Source: Chromera velia
Taxonomy: Eukaryota; Sar; Chromeraceae
Length of the DNA: 48,262 nt
Assembly: GCA_018398765.1 (NCBI GenBank)
Contig: JAHBMJ010000631.1
Coordinates: 1 to 48,262 of the forward strand
Direction of reading: 5' to 3'
In this document: positions 1 through 20,379 of the stretch, piece after piece
Position numbering within the stretch: position 1 is the stretch's first letter
Layout of the letters: each line of letters starts with the position of its first letter
Made by a program: the position numbers and the translations under genes
Notes under the pieces: generated by a model
What the model saw: the letters and a program-made list of their open reading frames with translations, nothing else
The model's database searches: none
Told to the model about the DNA's origin: nothing

Positions 1-35
<35 letters not shown>

Positions 36-83
36 CGTGTGTGTGTGTGTGTGTGTGTGTGCGTGTGTGTGTGCGTGCGTGTG

Positions 84-122
<39 letters not shown>

Positions 123-230
123 CTGCGTGTGTGTGAGTGTGCGTGTGTGTCTGTGTGTGCGCGTGTGTGTGCGCGTGTGTGTGCGCGTGTGTGTGCGCGT
201 GTGTGCGCGTGTGTGCAGTATGCATCTTGC
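1..230. repeat. (GT)n / (GTGC)n microsatellite
   Basis: The first 230 bases are almost pure GT dinucleotides, interrupted by GC and CT steps. All six-frame translations here are Cys-Val or His-Thr artefacts. It probably lies in an intron or 5' flank of the gene whose first visible exon starts at 432. Positions 231-431 add (TGCA)n and a (GATG)n run that ends in a candidate splice acceptor. Confidence 0.95.
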
Positions 231-431
231 CTAGGCATAGGTACTGTCCGTCTGTTACGCCCGTTCTGCTGCAAGCGCATGTGTTATGTGCGTGTGTTTC
301 CATGTATGTTTGTGCATGCGTGCGTGCGTGCATGCATGCATGCCTGTGTGTGTATGAGAGAGAAAGTGAATGAATGAAGGAATCCGCCAACTCACGTGCT
401 TCTTAATTGTTGCATGGATGGATGGATGCAG

Positions 432-2209
432 ATGCGGCTGGACAGAGAGGAGAGGGCCGAAAAAGAGCGGAATCTGTTGGAAGAGAAAGTCAGAGACCAA
501 AAGGATCAGATCGAATCTCTCAAAAGCAAAGCCAAACAGCTCAAAGTCGAGAGAGATCTGAACGCAGAACAGACTGCTGAGACCTCCAGACAGCTTGCGA
601 AAGCCCATGCCCTCAATAAGAGACTCATTCAAGCAGTTACCACTCTTCACTCAAAGTGCACAGAGCTGAGTGAAAAGGTGGAATCCGAACACAGAGACAC
701 GCTCGCCCTTCTTGGCCATACTGCGAAGGACATTTCAGCAGCTCGGCAGACAAAATCACCCCTGTTGTCCATACAGGACAGGACACCTCCGTCCCCCCAC
801 CTTTCGACCTTCAGAGCGGACCTCCCCCAACAGACGGGAAGCAGCGGGGGTGACGATTCAGTCATCCGAGTTCTCCAGAGCTCTGTCCCCGCCCCCCCTG
901 ATGGATCCAAAGCCCCTGAAGTCCACACACACCAACGGGAAATCACCCCTGTCGAAGTGTCAGGACCAGATCTAGATGTCATCCGCCAGGACAATCCCCA
1001 CTTGGCCGCTCTGATCGAGTCCTTTGGATCTGACCCGATTCCTCCTGAAGGCAACACGACGCAAAGGTCCAAAGGATCCGAAAACATCCAGAGTAGTAGA
1101 AAAGGCCGTGCAGCCGTGCCCCCCCTCCCCTCCCTACCTGCTCCCTCCCTTGATGGACACACAACCACCCAAGCCCCTCTATCATCCATTCGAAAAGTCG
1201 GAAAGCCCCTGGCAGCCCGCATGACCAAGGCAGCCACTGCTCGTGCCCAAGTCGGTTGCACTGCGGCCGCGAAGGTCCGTGCTGCCTCTGAGGGTCCGGA
1301 CGCCAAGCGGCGGTCTGCGTGGAACGGGGCAGTCGTTCAACCCCAGAGTCACAGAGTAAATCCAACAGCAGCCATGCAGCTGGGCCAAGCACAGCAGTCT
1401 GACAGGTCTGACGGAAAAGATGAGACAGTCACAAGCTTGAGAGCGAAAGGGGCAGTCACAGAGCAAGCCGGGCAGACAGGTGGCAGAAGACGCCTGATCG
1501 GAAGGGAACGCTTCGAGGAACTCCAACAACAAGAGAGGGAGGCACACGCAATTGAAAGGAAACGGCGCAGGTTGGTCACAGATGCTACGGGAATATTGGA
1601 ACACCTTACAGAATAATACATCAATACAGACATGCAGACGGATATGTAAATTCATTCCACATGCATTGTTGCAATGCAGGTCAGCGCCTGTGTCCAAGCT
1701 CCGCACGCGGATGAGCCGTTTGAAGGAAATGGTGCCCTATGACCCCCCGAAGGGTGTGGAAGACGTTCGCAACTTTCCGACTGAACCCTGGAACAAGAGC
1801 TCTGTTCCCGACGCGCATTCCCAGCGTGTCATGACTTCTGTGCGTCTCCAGCTGTCTACAAGGGTGGAGGAGCAGCAGCAAAGAATTCACGACTTGGAGG
1901 TGTTACTGGAGGCGCAAAAGGCAGAGGTCGCTCTGGCAAAGAGAAGGTACGTACGGGCTTTGTCAGTGCGTGAGCAGAGAGTTGAGCATCACACAATTAA
2001 GAAGGAAGCTTGCTTCTCTCAAAAAGGAATGAAGCTTATTTATCGATAGCATGAGTGTTCTCATACGAAGTCCATCTTTGCCCTTGCACGGCGGGATGGA
2101 TGGCCCGGGGGTGCACAGTCGTCCAGTCTAACGATGAGCGGGTGCGTGTATGCGGAGGCAGTCGGTCGAATCGTCGGAAAGGACCATGAGCGTCTCCCAC
2201 TCCCCCCTC

Positions 2210-2249
<40 letters not shown>

Positions 2250-5200
2250 CCTCCAGGCTGTTCAGATGTCAATCACTGATCTTTCCTTCATTCTTTCCCC
2301 CCCCCCTTTGCTGGTCCCAACGTCCATAGATGCATCAAGGAAATGAGAAAAGGAATGGACAGGCGAAAAACAAACGCAAAGTCTCTCACAGGGATCCTTC
2401 CTGCTGCATGGGCCGAAATGATGGATGAATGTATGGATGCATCGATGTATTGTCTGATTTATTTATTAATATTCAATGAGTGAATGAAGAATGACGGTGC
2501 ATGCATAGATCGATCCCTCATCTCTTGAGTCCTCGATCCTTTCTCTCTTGTATGACCTGCCTGCCTGAATGAAGGCGTTGGAATGAGGCCACAAAGGGTT
2601 TCTTTCGATCTCTGTTTGTTTGCCTGAGGGAGGCTGGCTGGCTGGCTGGTTGTCTTTGCGTGGACGTCTTCCTGCTTGTCCATCCGCCCATTTTTCTGCC
2701 TGCCTGTTGATCTGTCCGTCTGTCTGTGCATGAAGAAAAGAACGGAGAAGAAGAAACCTGCATGAAGTCTGTCTGTACATACATATATTTCGGAAAGAGT
2801 GTAGCTGCCTGCGCAGTTTGGTCTTTCTTCTATGTGCCTCATAGAATGACATTCCTGGGGCTGGTTGGTCTATGCATGAATAAATATATCAGACACCTAA
2901 TGCACTCACGAACTTCCTTCACCCTTTTTGAGAGGCTATTTATTATCTTTCCGCTTGTCTGCATATGTCAATTAATCTGGTGTCCGTTTGCATAGGTTTT
3001 CTTCTGTATGCAAAAGATTACTTGAGCAGATCTCCGAATGTCACTTGAAACAGGCAGAAATACGCTTGCACTGCAAATTTGTCTGCCCGATTCTCTCTCA
3101 CGTGAGACCATCCTTTGAGACACTGGCTTGTGCCAACAGCTTGTACTGTATGCATAGGTACAATGGTGCATGCTGACCGCCGTTTTCACGTCGTTTGACC
3201 GACTGAATGCGTGCAGGTGCACAGCCATTCTGTCGAGGCGCAACGTCCTCGAGAAATTCCTTCTCGAAGCTGTGCAGGAAGTCCGAGGAATCGCAAAGGA
3301 GAGACGGCATATGATTTTAAGAGAATCGCATGATGATGATGATGAAAAACAAAATTCCCACCTTGACAGACTGCAAAGGAAGCCCGTGGCCCCTTCAGAC
3401 AGGGGATGGGAGTCTGGGATGATCACCGTGGCCCCTTCAGACAAGGGATGGGAGTCTGGGATGATCACCGTGGCCACTACAGGCTCCAGAGCACCACAGG
3501 GCTCCGAATTCGATGCCGACTCGAGGAGAGGAGCCCCACCGATACACCCCTCTGGAAGTGCCGCCTCCCAGGCACACTCACCGGGGCATTCCTTCTCTCC
3601 CTCCCGCTCTCACTCAGGTTCCCCCCCCGCAACCACTCTCTCGTCTTTACGCGCGCTTCCAGCCCCAGACTCAGCCTCATCATCTCACCCACCAGCAGCC
3701 CCCCATCCCCCTCCCCCTCGAGGAAAGGAACAACTCGAAGCCGACCTGCAGGTAGCAGTCAAACGCCATGGATGGACACTGTCGCCTCGTGCACCCGCCC
3801 ACCCCGGGGACCCCGAACGCCCCCCCCAATCGACAGCGGCAGCACCAGTCTTCAAGGCAGGAGGCCGCCAGGGTGAGGGAGCGAGTGTTGCCGATACTGC
3901 CGGGGAAGAAGGGGGGAGAGAAACTTTGGGTAGGATCTCTGTGAGAATTACTCCGGAGAGGCCTCCCACATCCCAGAACGGAGCCATTGGAAAGAGAGAA
4001 CAGGAGTCACAAGACACAAAGAACAAACCAGCAGGCGCAGAAGAAACGGATGACGGTCGAACTGCTTCTTCTGTTTCACTCTCTGTTGCTGAGGTTGCTG
4101 TCAACACCGTGTTCCAAATGGCAGCCACTGCGGCTGGAGACAAAAGAGCAAACAGTCCCGAAGCGTCACTACTTCCCCACACAGCAGCAGCAGCAGCAGA
4201 GCAGAACCGAAGCATGCCGCAGAAGAAACACGCACAATCTCATCAGCATCCTGCAGGTGCACCCTCGGAGGTCAGTGCTTGGTTGGTTGGTTGCAGTTCC
4301 GCATCGATCAAGGTTTTCTTCTTCCCTGCATTATCACTTTGCCAGTGCAATTCCCTGCTCTTCTCTATATGTTTGATCAATTTCCATGCACACATGCATT
4401 TACACCGAATGCAGTCCATGTATATATGTATGTATGCTTGCACTTACGTATGTATTAATGCGGACGTGCGTGCAGGTGAGTGGGGTGTCCCCTGTGATGA
4501 CTTCGCCGGTCGACTCTCAGACCATCAACTCACTCCCATTGGCCGTGGGGGCCGTTCCACTCCCCCCTTCCCAGGAGGGGTCAAAGCCTCAGCAGCAGCA
4601 GCAGCAGCAGCAGAGAGGAGGCAACGAGGCTCCCGCAGAAGGGGAAGGAGACCGTATGGGGAACATGAAGAAGACCTTTGCTCAGAAGGCCTACAGACAA
4701 ATCAGCAAGCGATCCCTTCCCACCTCTTCTATGCGTTCCCTCTCCCCCCCCCACCGAGTCCCCTCTCAGTCAAGACAAAGAAGAGGAACAAAGACGAGGC
4801 AGGCAGATTCACACGGGCCCCCTCACTCTCACGCTCTCTCGCTGACTGTCTGTACGACCACTCGGGCAGAAGCAGAAAAGGCCGCAGTCAGGACCCTGGC
4901 CGAGGTCTACTCTATCCGGCAGGAACAACTGACAGTCAGGGCAGCCAAACAGAAGCAAGTAAATCCTCCCCACTCTCTGTCACCACGTGGCGGGGCAATT
5001 CAAAGACGGAGGTCCCTCCCCCCCCCGTCTCTCGCGCCGCCGCGAGGGGCCGATCATGCGGCGCCGCCACCCGGGGGGCTGATTCAGAAGGCACCCATGC
5101 ACCGGTTGTGGAAAAACAAGGGAGTACCCCCCCACATGAGGAGATTGCACATGGACCCTCCCGGGGGTTCTGAGCCCATAGGATCTTCCCTCAGTCTGAA

Positions 5201-6227
5201 CAGAAGGGGTGAACAGGTCCAGCGCATGATCAGAAGACAAACTGAAAAATCGGGAAGAAGCCGAAACAGAGGCTCGGAAAGAGAGCCGTCAGCTTCCGAG
5301 CTTACCCTCATGCTAGAGGACAGAGAGAGAGCGAGAGGATCGAATGGCAACTCAGAAAGACCTGGGCCGACGGGAAGCCGGACAGAGAGGAAGGGGGGTA
5401 GGGCTGGGGGGGTCGGATCCTTCCGTCGTTTGCGCTTTGCCGAGTCATCATCCCAAGGTGTTTCACACACAACCCGCGCGATGCCAACAGAGAGAGTGGG
5501 CCGTGGACATTTCGCTGGCCAGGACCAAAACGGAGCTTTGACTTTTGCATCCGATCATTCGAATGCTTTGAGTTTTTGCTCTTTATCCTGGACAGATAAG
5601 GAAGCCGTCATCGAGCTTCTGTTCAAAAAAGTCCACGGAGACAGAAACGCGATGAGACTTTTGAAGGGTGCGTTGAGTGAGTCCATTCTGGGACTCCAGA
5701 GAGTGGGTGGCGCCCCTGACGTCCAACGAAACATGGAGCAAACACCTCGACATGCCCCCACAAGAGATTCATCTGATCTGAACGTCACAGGCTCAGTCAA
5801 TGAGTCAGCCCGTCGTCAAGGGGGCAGAGAGGGGTTAGGGGGGGTAGCAGAGACAGCCACCCTCACACATAGCCAGGGTAGAGAGAAGGAAGAGGGAGAG
5901 GAAAGAGAAGGCAAGAGAGGGACTGCCAAAAGTTCGGAGGGTCAAAAGGGCCCTGAGTCTGGAGGAGGAGCAGGAGAAGGACTCTCAGGTAACAGGACGG
6001 GGCTTCATGAGAGGAAGCCCCGAGGGTCCTCCTCTTTTTCTTCTTCCTCCTCGTCTTCGTCCTCCTCAGCCTCCGCGGTCTCTGCCAGCGGCTCTGCACG
6101 TCTTGAAACAAAGGTTCAGACGCAGACTCAGCCAGTCACTTCTGCTGCTCAGGGAGATGCACAAGCAACCTGTGAGCCAGCCGAAGAAGAAGACACTGGA
6201 GGCACTTTTCTAACTGCAATTCCGTAA
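432..6227 (+). CDS. Large coiled-coil / low-complexity protein, five exons; family not recognised
   Basis: Exons 432-1570, 1680-1946, 2996-3157, 3217-4270 and 4476-6227 join in phase and give about 1,457 residues if the ATG at 432 is the start. That ATG directly follows a TGCAG acceptor, so an upstream exon outside the window is equally possible. Residues 1-105 are a charged, heptad-rich coiled coil, and further helical charged stretches flank the exon 1/2 junction and fill exons 2-3. The rest is Ser/Pro/Arg-rich and probably disordered. It includes a 14-residue direct repeat near residue 580, poly-Q near residue 912 and poly-Ser near residue 1395. A short ordered-looking segment lies at about 5590-5710. 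Exon 3's 3' end is uncertain: the chosen intron is only 59 nt. The terminal TAA overlaps a GTAAGT donor, so the coding sequence might continue. No enzyme motif is seen. A cytoskeletal or scaffold role is only a guess. Confidence 0.7.
2212..2247. repeat. (CT)n microsatellite in intron 2 of the coiled-coil gene
   Basis: About 18 uninterrupted CT units. The surrounding intron (1947-2995) otherwise holds GAAT/GATG short repeats and one copy (about 2716-2775) of the purine-block/(CTGT)n motif that recurs in many introns of this window. Confidence 0.9.
3386..3469 (+). repeat. 42-bp coding tandem duplication, two copies
   Basis: Two nearly identical 42-bp copies (3386 and 3428) lie in exon 4 of the coiled-coil gene. 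Each encodes 14 residues that include APSD and GWESGMITV. The copies differ by one base, giving DRG versus DKG, so the duplication is recent. It keeps frame. Confidence 0.9.
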
Positions 6228-13552
<7,325 letters not shown>

Positions 13553-14408
13553 TCAGGATCTGTCCTTCTCTTTCAGTTTGGCTGCTTTCCGCTCTGCCAA
13601 CCGCTTCTCGATCTCTTTCTCCATCTCCATCCTCTCATCAAATTCTCCGTCTGCCTGCAACCCTTGAGAGACGAAACCCACAACCCCCAAGCCATTATTC
13701 ACCACACCCTCCATGAAAGACGCAGGAGAGAAGAACGCCGATGGCTTTTTCGACCCCTTCGCCGATGCCTTCCCTGCCGGCCGGACGTAAATCTCAAAAG
13801 CCTCACCCGGTCGCAAAGAGGGGACCTTCGTCTGGCAAGTCTTGATCCATTTGCCCTCGTGCATCACCTGGCAAGTGCCGCATTCTCCCTTCCGACACTT
13901 GTACGGAATGTATACATCGGCAGCAAAGGCCACCTCCGAGAGCGGCTGTCCTGGTCTCGCCTCGAATGTGGTGTTGAAACCCCCTGAAAAGACAACCTGA
14001 ACCGCATTTCTGTTGGACCCGCCAGCGAAAGGTGACGCACGCCTCTGATCAGTGATGTCTTCGCTTTGCATGTCTGTCTCCTTGTCCTTGTTCTTCCCCA
14101 TCAAATCGAAAATCATCCCGATCTTCGAGCGCCCAGAGGACGCCGCGGATCTCCTCGCCACTCTGAGAAGAGATGGTCGGCCCTGCAAGCAAAGAAAGCA
14201 CAGAAGAGAAGAAAACAGGAAAATGGAAGAAGTGAACGAAGAGAAAAGGAAGGTGGCCGGTGAAAAACTGTGTGCAATTTGCCTTCGCTCACCCACCCAC
14301 CCACCCACCAGCCAACCCACCCACCAGCGTTTGTAGCTTGAAGGCGTCAGTACCACAGAAGGCAAGAGCTCCGAAGAGAGCAATCCAAGTCATGGAAAGC
14401 CTGAGCAT
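13553..14408 (-). CDS. Plastid-targeted [2Fe-2S] ferredoxin-domain protein
   Basis: Exon 1 is 14408-14325 (28 codons) and exon 2 14182-13553, joined in phase 0 across a 142-nt intron, for 237 residues. Exon 1 is a signal peptide ending in a cleavage-like TDA|F; the Phe at +1 followed by Lys and Arg residues is the typical complex-plastid transit start. Exon 2 carries a ferredoxin fold with CRKGECGTCQ and a fourth Cys 12 residues later in WIKTC. The cluster spacing is C-x4-C-x2-C-x11-C. Plant-type photosynthetic ferredoxins have about 29 residues before the last Cys, so this is a ferredoxin-like protein, not the main electron carrier to FNR. The C-terminus is a charged, probably helical tail rich in Lys, Glu and Arg. 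The likely role is electron transfer or redox assembly in the plastid; the partner is unknown. It is transcribed divergently from the giant gene. Confidence 0.85.
14183..14324 (-). other. Ferredoxin-gene intron with (GTGG)n donor
   Basis: The intron starts with GTGGGTGGGTTGG followed by more GTGG units and ends with CTTTGCTTGCAG. The period-4 GTGG run begins at intron base +1, the same pattern as in many introns of the giant gene. Confidence 0.85.
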
Positions 14409-15415
14409 CTTTTCGTGCACTCCTCTAGGTTACCTGAGCAATGCTAAGAACAGACTTACAACTCGGAGGTACTCAGAGGAAACTGCTCTCTCCAATAAGC
14501 AAGACAAGTCGGAAAGTCTTCTAATCCCGTGTACGTGCACAGGGGCTTCAGAGAAGGTCTCTGATTGAAGGAATCTGAGAGGTTTTCTGCTTGCCGTCTC
14601 CTCAGTCTCGGGGGGACAATTCCCTGAAACCTCCCGTTTCACACCTGTTGTTGACACGAAAGAGTGAGTCTTCCCTCGAGTGCCGCACGTTGCCTTGCAG
14701 AGCCTCTGCCTAAGCCTGTCGATCAGTGGCTGAGGATCTGACCGTGTACACAGCTTGCGGAAGATTCAGCTGATCGAGTTGCTGACCCAATTATTAATAT
14801 ATATAAGCTTGCGCTCGCGGCCCCGGGGTGCCCCGCGCGGGCTTTTATACACGTGCACGAGTTTGAGGCGACTGGGGGATATTGGGGGGGGGGGAGGGGC
14901 AAAAACGCGGGATCATGTGACGAGAAATTAATCGTGTGAGACGGCCAGCATACGGCCAGCTCACAAGGGGGGACTTGAAGAAGTGATCCTACATGGCTCT
15001 CCGGCCTTTCGCCCATTCAAATTTAAATTTCGGGTTCAGGTGTACGATTCCAGCCTGCTTGAAAAGAAGGAGGAAGGTGCAGAGTGATCATGACGTGTAG
15101 GTTTGTATTTACGCGCCCATTTTTGATTCCATTTCCCGTGCGAAGGTCGCTTCCCCTTCCCACGGACAGCTCCTGGCTGTCTTTTGAGGAGCTGCCTTCC
15201 CAGATTTGCTCTGCTGTGAGACAGCACGCAGCCAATGATATCGAAGTCGTAGACATTGAGAGTGCATAAAGGCTCTTTTCTGTGTTTTTTTCTGGTGCTG
15301 CGGTGGCAAGAGGAGAAAAAACGATCAGGGAAGGGAAAGAGACACATGGAGACAGCGAGCCCTGCCCCCTAAGTTAAACTTCTGTCCCTTGTTTGGTTCT
15401 AGAAATTGAATAAGA
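14409..15415. other. Divergent intergenic region between the ferredoxin gene and the giant helicase-like gene
   Basis: About 1 kb separates the two divergent start codons, so the promoters of both genes probably lie here. Visible elements are a TATATAAG word on the plus strand (14800-14807), a GC-rich block (14815-14842) and a run of G's near 14884. A 60-codon open frame (15090-15269) could be a 5' UTR upstream ORF. A TTCTAG acceptor-like site sits just before the 15416 start. Confidence 0.5.
14800..14807 (+). promoter_or_regulatory. Possible TATA box (TATATAAG)
   Basis: TATATAAG occurs in an AT-rich dip just before a GC-rich block, on the strand of the giant gene and about 600 bp upstream of its ATG. 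TATA use in this lineage is not established, so this is only a candidate. Confidence 0.2.
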
Positions 15416-15908
15416 ATGCTCATCGATGAAGCCGAGGACGTTCCAGTCCGTCGAAAGAAGGACAAGGGCGACTCGAACTTTGATGGCGGTTCAGAGGGAG
15501 CGGGTCCGGGGTCGCCCCGCAAGACCCCGGAGCAGCTCCAGGCGGCAAGCCTCCTTTCAAAAGCGAGAAAGAAGGAAAAGCAGGTAAAGGAGCTGCGGCT
15601 GAAGCAATTGAAGAAAGATGTTTCCAAGGCACAGAGGCAGTGCTCGAATCTGGTTCCACTTCCTTTTGACTGGCACAGAAAGTCAGTCAGTCAGTCGGTT
15701 GATTGGGGGGATCGGGAGCTGTGTGGGCGTAAACCAGTCTGCTCTGTCCGTCATTATGCATGCAACTTTTCCTTCCTGTGCGGAAATAGAGGGGCACAGA
15801 TTTCTGGCCGTATCTGCTTCTGTGAGGCTGTAGCCTTGTTTCTTCTCTCAACAATTCGGTTCAGATGCGGGCCCTCTCTGCCTTTGTGTGTGATCCTTTC
15901 TGTCTTTC

Positions 15909-15944
<36 letters not shown>

Positions 15945-17063
15945 GTCTGCCCATTTTGACAGTGTGTCAAAAGAGAAGAAAGGAAAAGGGGAGAACACAC
16001 AATCTGTCCGTGTCTGGCTGCAGTAACGAAAAGAAAAGAAAAGAAAAGAAAGAAGATGCAGCGAAGTGGGGTCTCTGTTTTCCAGTTTCTGCTGTGCTCT
16101 CCGTCTCGCCTCTTGCGACATTCGCTGTCCCACATGGAGTCGTCCTGGTCGTCGGATAGGATTACTTCTCTTCATATAGTGCGTCCTCTCTCTGTGCGTC
16201 TTTCTCTTTCTTTCTTTCTGTGCCGGATGCCAGACTCTTTCTCTCATTCTCGTGCGCGAGGGGAGGGGGCAGACTGCAGACGGCATGCGAGAGATCGTCT
16301 TCGTTCGTTTCCTGAATCTCTTCCCTTCTTCATTTCTTCCTGTTGGCCTCACGCCGTCCTGTCAGGTTTGCGCTGATCGATGAGTTCATGGCAGTCGACT
16401 TCAATAACCTGCAAACGAGAAACATGGTTGACAGACCAGCTGGGAAGTCATCCAATTTTCAGGCATTTTCTAGGATTCTGGGCAACAGAACAGCGGCAGC
16501 CACAGAGGTAGGTCAGTTGCTATGTGCAACGCTTTGATTCTCTTCCATCATGGACACGCAGTGACAAACACACGCTCTCTCTCACACACACAAACACACA
16601 CACGCACACAGGCGCTTTCTCCTTCTTCTCCCCTCTCCGCTTCCGTCTCTTTCCCGCCTTTCGCTTTTCTCCCCCGGCCTTCCTTGTGGTCTCCAGTTGT
16701 TGCGTTGTTGCATGTGGGTTTGCGCGTGGGGGGTCTGCTCAGGCAGGCAGGCAGGCAGCAATCCTGGCCGTTGGAGTGCGTCTGAGTTTGCTTTCTTCAT
16801 TCAATCTGCAGACCAAGTTGAAAGCATTCGGCCCCACCATATGTGATCGTCCCTTTATCGCCGTGAGGATTGAGGCCTCTCAAGAGCTCAAAGTCAGTTC
16901 CTACGTACTTTTTTGGTTACTTCCCACTTCTTCTGTTCCTTTGGTTTCTTCCTTTCTCCCTTCTTTTTCTCTCTTGCTCCTTTCCTCGTTCCTTGCTACC
17001 ACCCTTGCTTTCCTCCTTCCTCGGTTCCCGCCTTCTTTCATTCCCTTTCTCTCTCTGTCTCTG

Positions 17064-17137
<74 letters not shown>

Positions 17138-17447
17138 TTCGTTCTCTTCACTTTCCTGTTCCTTTCCTTCTTCCTCCTTTGTCCTTCTTCCTTTCTTCCT
17201 CGCTTTCTGTCTTCCGTCGTTCCTTTCTTTCTTCCTCTCTGTCTTCCTTCCTTTGTTCATTCCTTTCTCTCTTTACTTCCTTCCTTCTTTCTCTTTTCCT
17301 TCCTCCCTTTCTTCCTTCCGTCCCTCCCTCTTTCCCTCCCTCCCTTCTACCTGTCTTTCGTTTCTTTTCTTTCTTTCTTTCTTTCTGTGTTTCTTTCTTT
17401 CTGTGTTTCTTTCTTTCTTTCTTTGTTTCTTTCTTTCTTTCTGTGTT

Positions 17448-17478
<31 letters not shown>

Positions 17479-18300
17479 CTCTCTGTCTGTCTCTCTGTCT
17501 GTCTGTGTACGAAGAAAAAAGAAGTCATATAGTCTGTCTGTCTGTGTGTGTGTGTGTGTGGAGAAAAAAGAAGCCATATAGTCTGTCTGTCTGTCTGTCT
17601 GTTCATGCAGAGCGAACGGAGTCGCCTTGGAACCCCCTGGGTTGCCATGAGGGTGTCCCTGGAACCTGACCATGAGGGGAACGCTCATGGCCCCTCCCGC
17701 CTCCAAGAGAATGCGGAGGAGGAGGAGGGAGATCTCCCTCCCGAGAGTGAACGGAGTGGGAGACGTCAGGCGCCGGTGAATTTTTTTCCCATCGACCACC
17801 TGGATGTGGATGACTTCCTTATCGCCACTCCGATTCCGATCAGACACGAGGTGGGTGGGTGGGCGGTGCACAGTAAGGTTTCGATTTTGATTCGTTTAAT
17901 TATGCAGTTCAGCTGCCCCCTTCATCATATGTTTTTGGTCTGTTTGTTCATGTTGAATTGAATTGAGGTGGTTGGAGCCGGTGAGCCTCCACTTGGGCTC
18001 TGTCTGGCCAACCCCCCATGCTATGGACAGTTTGTCATGAAAGACCAACCAGGGTTGATCTAGCTTCCTGAGACAGTCTGCGATAGTCCCTCCTGGGCAT
18101 TAGACCTGATCATTTTGTTTTGCAACATGTTCTCAAACGCAGGGTTGTTTGGTATGATATTCTCAAACGCAGGATTGTTTGGTATGATACTGAATGCAAT
18201 CAATGCACTGATAGGCGCCTCGCAGCCGTTTATCTTTCTGCCCGGCCAATCGCATGTTGTGAGCACGTATATGATTTCACAGTCATGCTTGTGTGTGTGC

Positions 18301-18353
<53 letters not shown>

Positions 18354-19779
18354 TGTGTGGACATCATGCATTGTTCCTCTCGGTTGGTCAGAGTGAGCTC
18401 GAGCTGGAGATAGGGGAGCCTGCTCTGGTTGTGGAGGTCTTGAGCAGCACCTCCATGATCCTCTGGATGGCCATCCAAGAAAAAGAGTACCACGACTTCT
18501 CCAAGACGAAAGGTGCAGTGCTGTACCTCTACAAGGTGGGTGGGTGACTCGAGTCATATGTGCATGCGTGAAGACTGACCGACTGACTCACCGACTGACT
18601 GACTGACTGACTGACTGACTGACTGGCTGACTGACCGACTGATTGACTGACTGAAAGGAACTTTTCGCCAGAAGAAAAGGAATGACAATGTTCGAAGGAA
18701 GGACTGGACGAAAAAGACACAGAGGGAGGGAGGGAGTGTGACCGTTTGACGGGTGAAAGCAAAAGAGCCCTCCCCTGCCCAGCCACTCTCTCTGCGTTTA
18801 TGCTTGAGTGCGCAAGAGTGATGCTCTGTGAGAGAAACGACGTGGGGCTAAGTGCGTTTCTTCCTGCCGACCAACGGGCCTCTTGTTTGCTGTTTTCACT
18901 GCTTCTTCAAGTCTCTCACTGGGTCTCTCTCGTGTATTCACACACACACACACACACATTGCCCTTTCTGTTCGAACGCATGAGTGAGTGCGTGTGTGCG
19001 TGCAGGTGTTGCCGCTTCAGTTCCACCACGCAATCGTGAAGATGACCCATGAGCTAACCGATCAAAAGCAGCAGACTGCCGCCTTAAATACTGCGGCGGC
19101 ATCTGCGTCCTCCCCAGCGCCTTCATCCTCGTCCCCTCTTTCCCCGAAATTGTCTTTCCTCGAAGCGCAAGACCGGCCACCGACCTCCGACGAGGTGCTG
19201 GCACGGCTTCGGCAGACTCAACTGTACTCCCCAGTTTTTGTTGAGCTGTACAACTTCGCGGCTGTGCGGGCTCGGTCTCGGCAACCGGTGGGGATTGAGG
19301 GAGTCAATGCGTGCTTGCTTTCCTTCTTTCTTTCCTTTTTCTCTTCTGATTTTTGTTCTTGAACGGTCTCCGTTTTTTTGTTGATTTGCTTGTTGGTGCC
19401 TTCGGTTGCTTGTCTGTGTAGTTTGCCTTTTCTTTTATAATGATGTGTACGTAGTGATGCGTGATTTTTGTGCATGGGAAGATTCTGTCTTGCCGTCTTT
19501 CTTCTCACTCACTGTGTGCCCACAAAACAGACTTGTCTCCTGGCCGGGGTGTGTGCACCTTTTGTCACTCGTGCGTTCTGCGCTTCGCGGCCAGAGTGAT
19601 CGCACAAAAGAAAACCTAATGGGGGGAGAGGGGAAACCTGTCCGTCGTTCCACAGCTTCCAAGAAGAAACAAATGTTTTTGTGTGATGACGCCAGTTGGT
19701 TGTTGGCGTGTTCGGGTTTTGGTCGGGTCAGCAATGAGATCGTGTGAAATTCGGGAGTTGTCTATTTATCTGCACGCAG

Positions 19780-19815
<36 letters not shown>

Positions 19816-20344
19816 GGGGAGAGAGAGAGAGAGGCGCACCATCTTGATGCGAGCTCAGGAGATTATATGGGGTGCCGCAGGGATCCATTGGGAATGTGTT
19901 CGAGAGAGAGTCTGTATGAAGAAATTTGTACGCAGCACTTAAGTGGATGCACGGACCCGTGGACTTTGAATCTACGCTGGACATGTCTGTCTCCTTCCGA
20001 ATGGTCTCGTGATCTGCAGGGCTCAAAGACATCAGCTTTTACCAATCTGGAGCTGTGTCTGGAGCGCAGACTTGAGAAGATTTCTAAAGGGTTGCCTGAG
20101 GGTGTGTGGAGGAAGCGTGAAAAGGGGGGCCTCTTCGAGAAGGTCGGTGGGTGGGTGGGTGAGTCGCAGTTGAGTTTAGTTGGGCTGCTTGTGGTTTGTT
20201 TTTTCGGGGTTCGACGTTGCTGTTGTTCTCTCTGTGTCTCTCTACTTGTCCGTCTGTCTGAAGTCGTCTTCAAGTCTCACAGTCTCCCTACATGTGATTT
20301 CTTCTTTTTTCCCCCTTTCGTGCTTCCTTTCTTTCTCTCTTTCC

Positions 20345-20379
<35 letters not shown>

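Noticed and set aside
7-377. Cys-Val-repeat open frames at the left edge
   Set aside because: They are translations of (GT)n microsatellite. The same applies to the His-Thr and Cys-Val frames at 8.6-9.3, 12.3-12.7 and 26.5-26.8 kb.
15090-15269. 60-codon frame just upstream of the giant gene
   Set aside because: Some coding-like character, but it ends in a stop with no phase-compatible donor to exon 1. It may be an upstream ORF, so it is mentioned only under the intergenic region.
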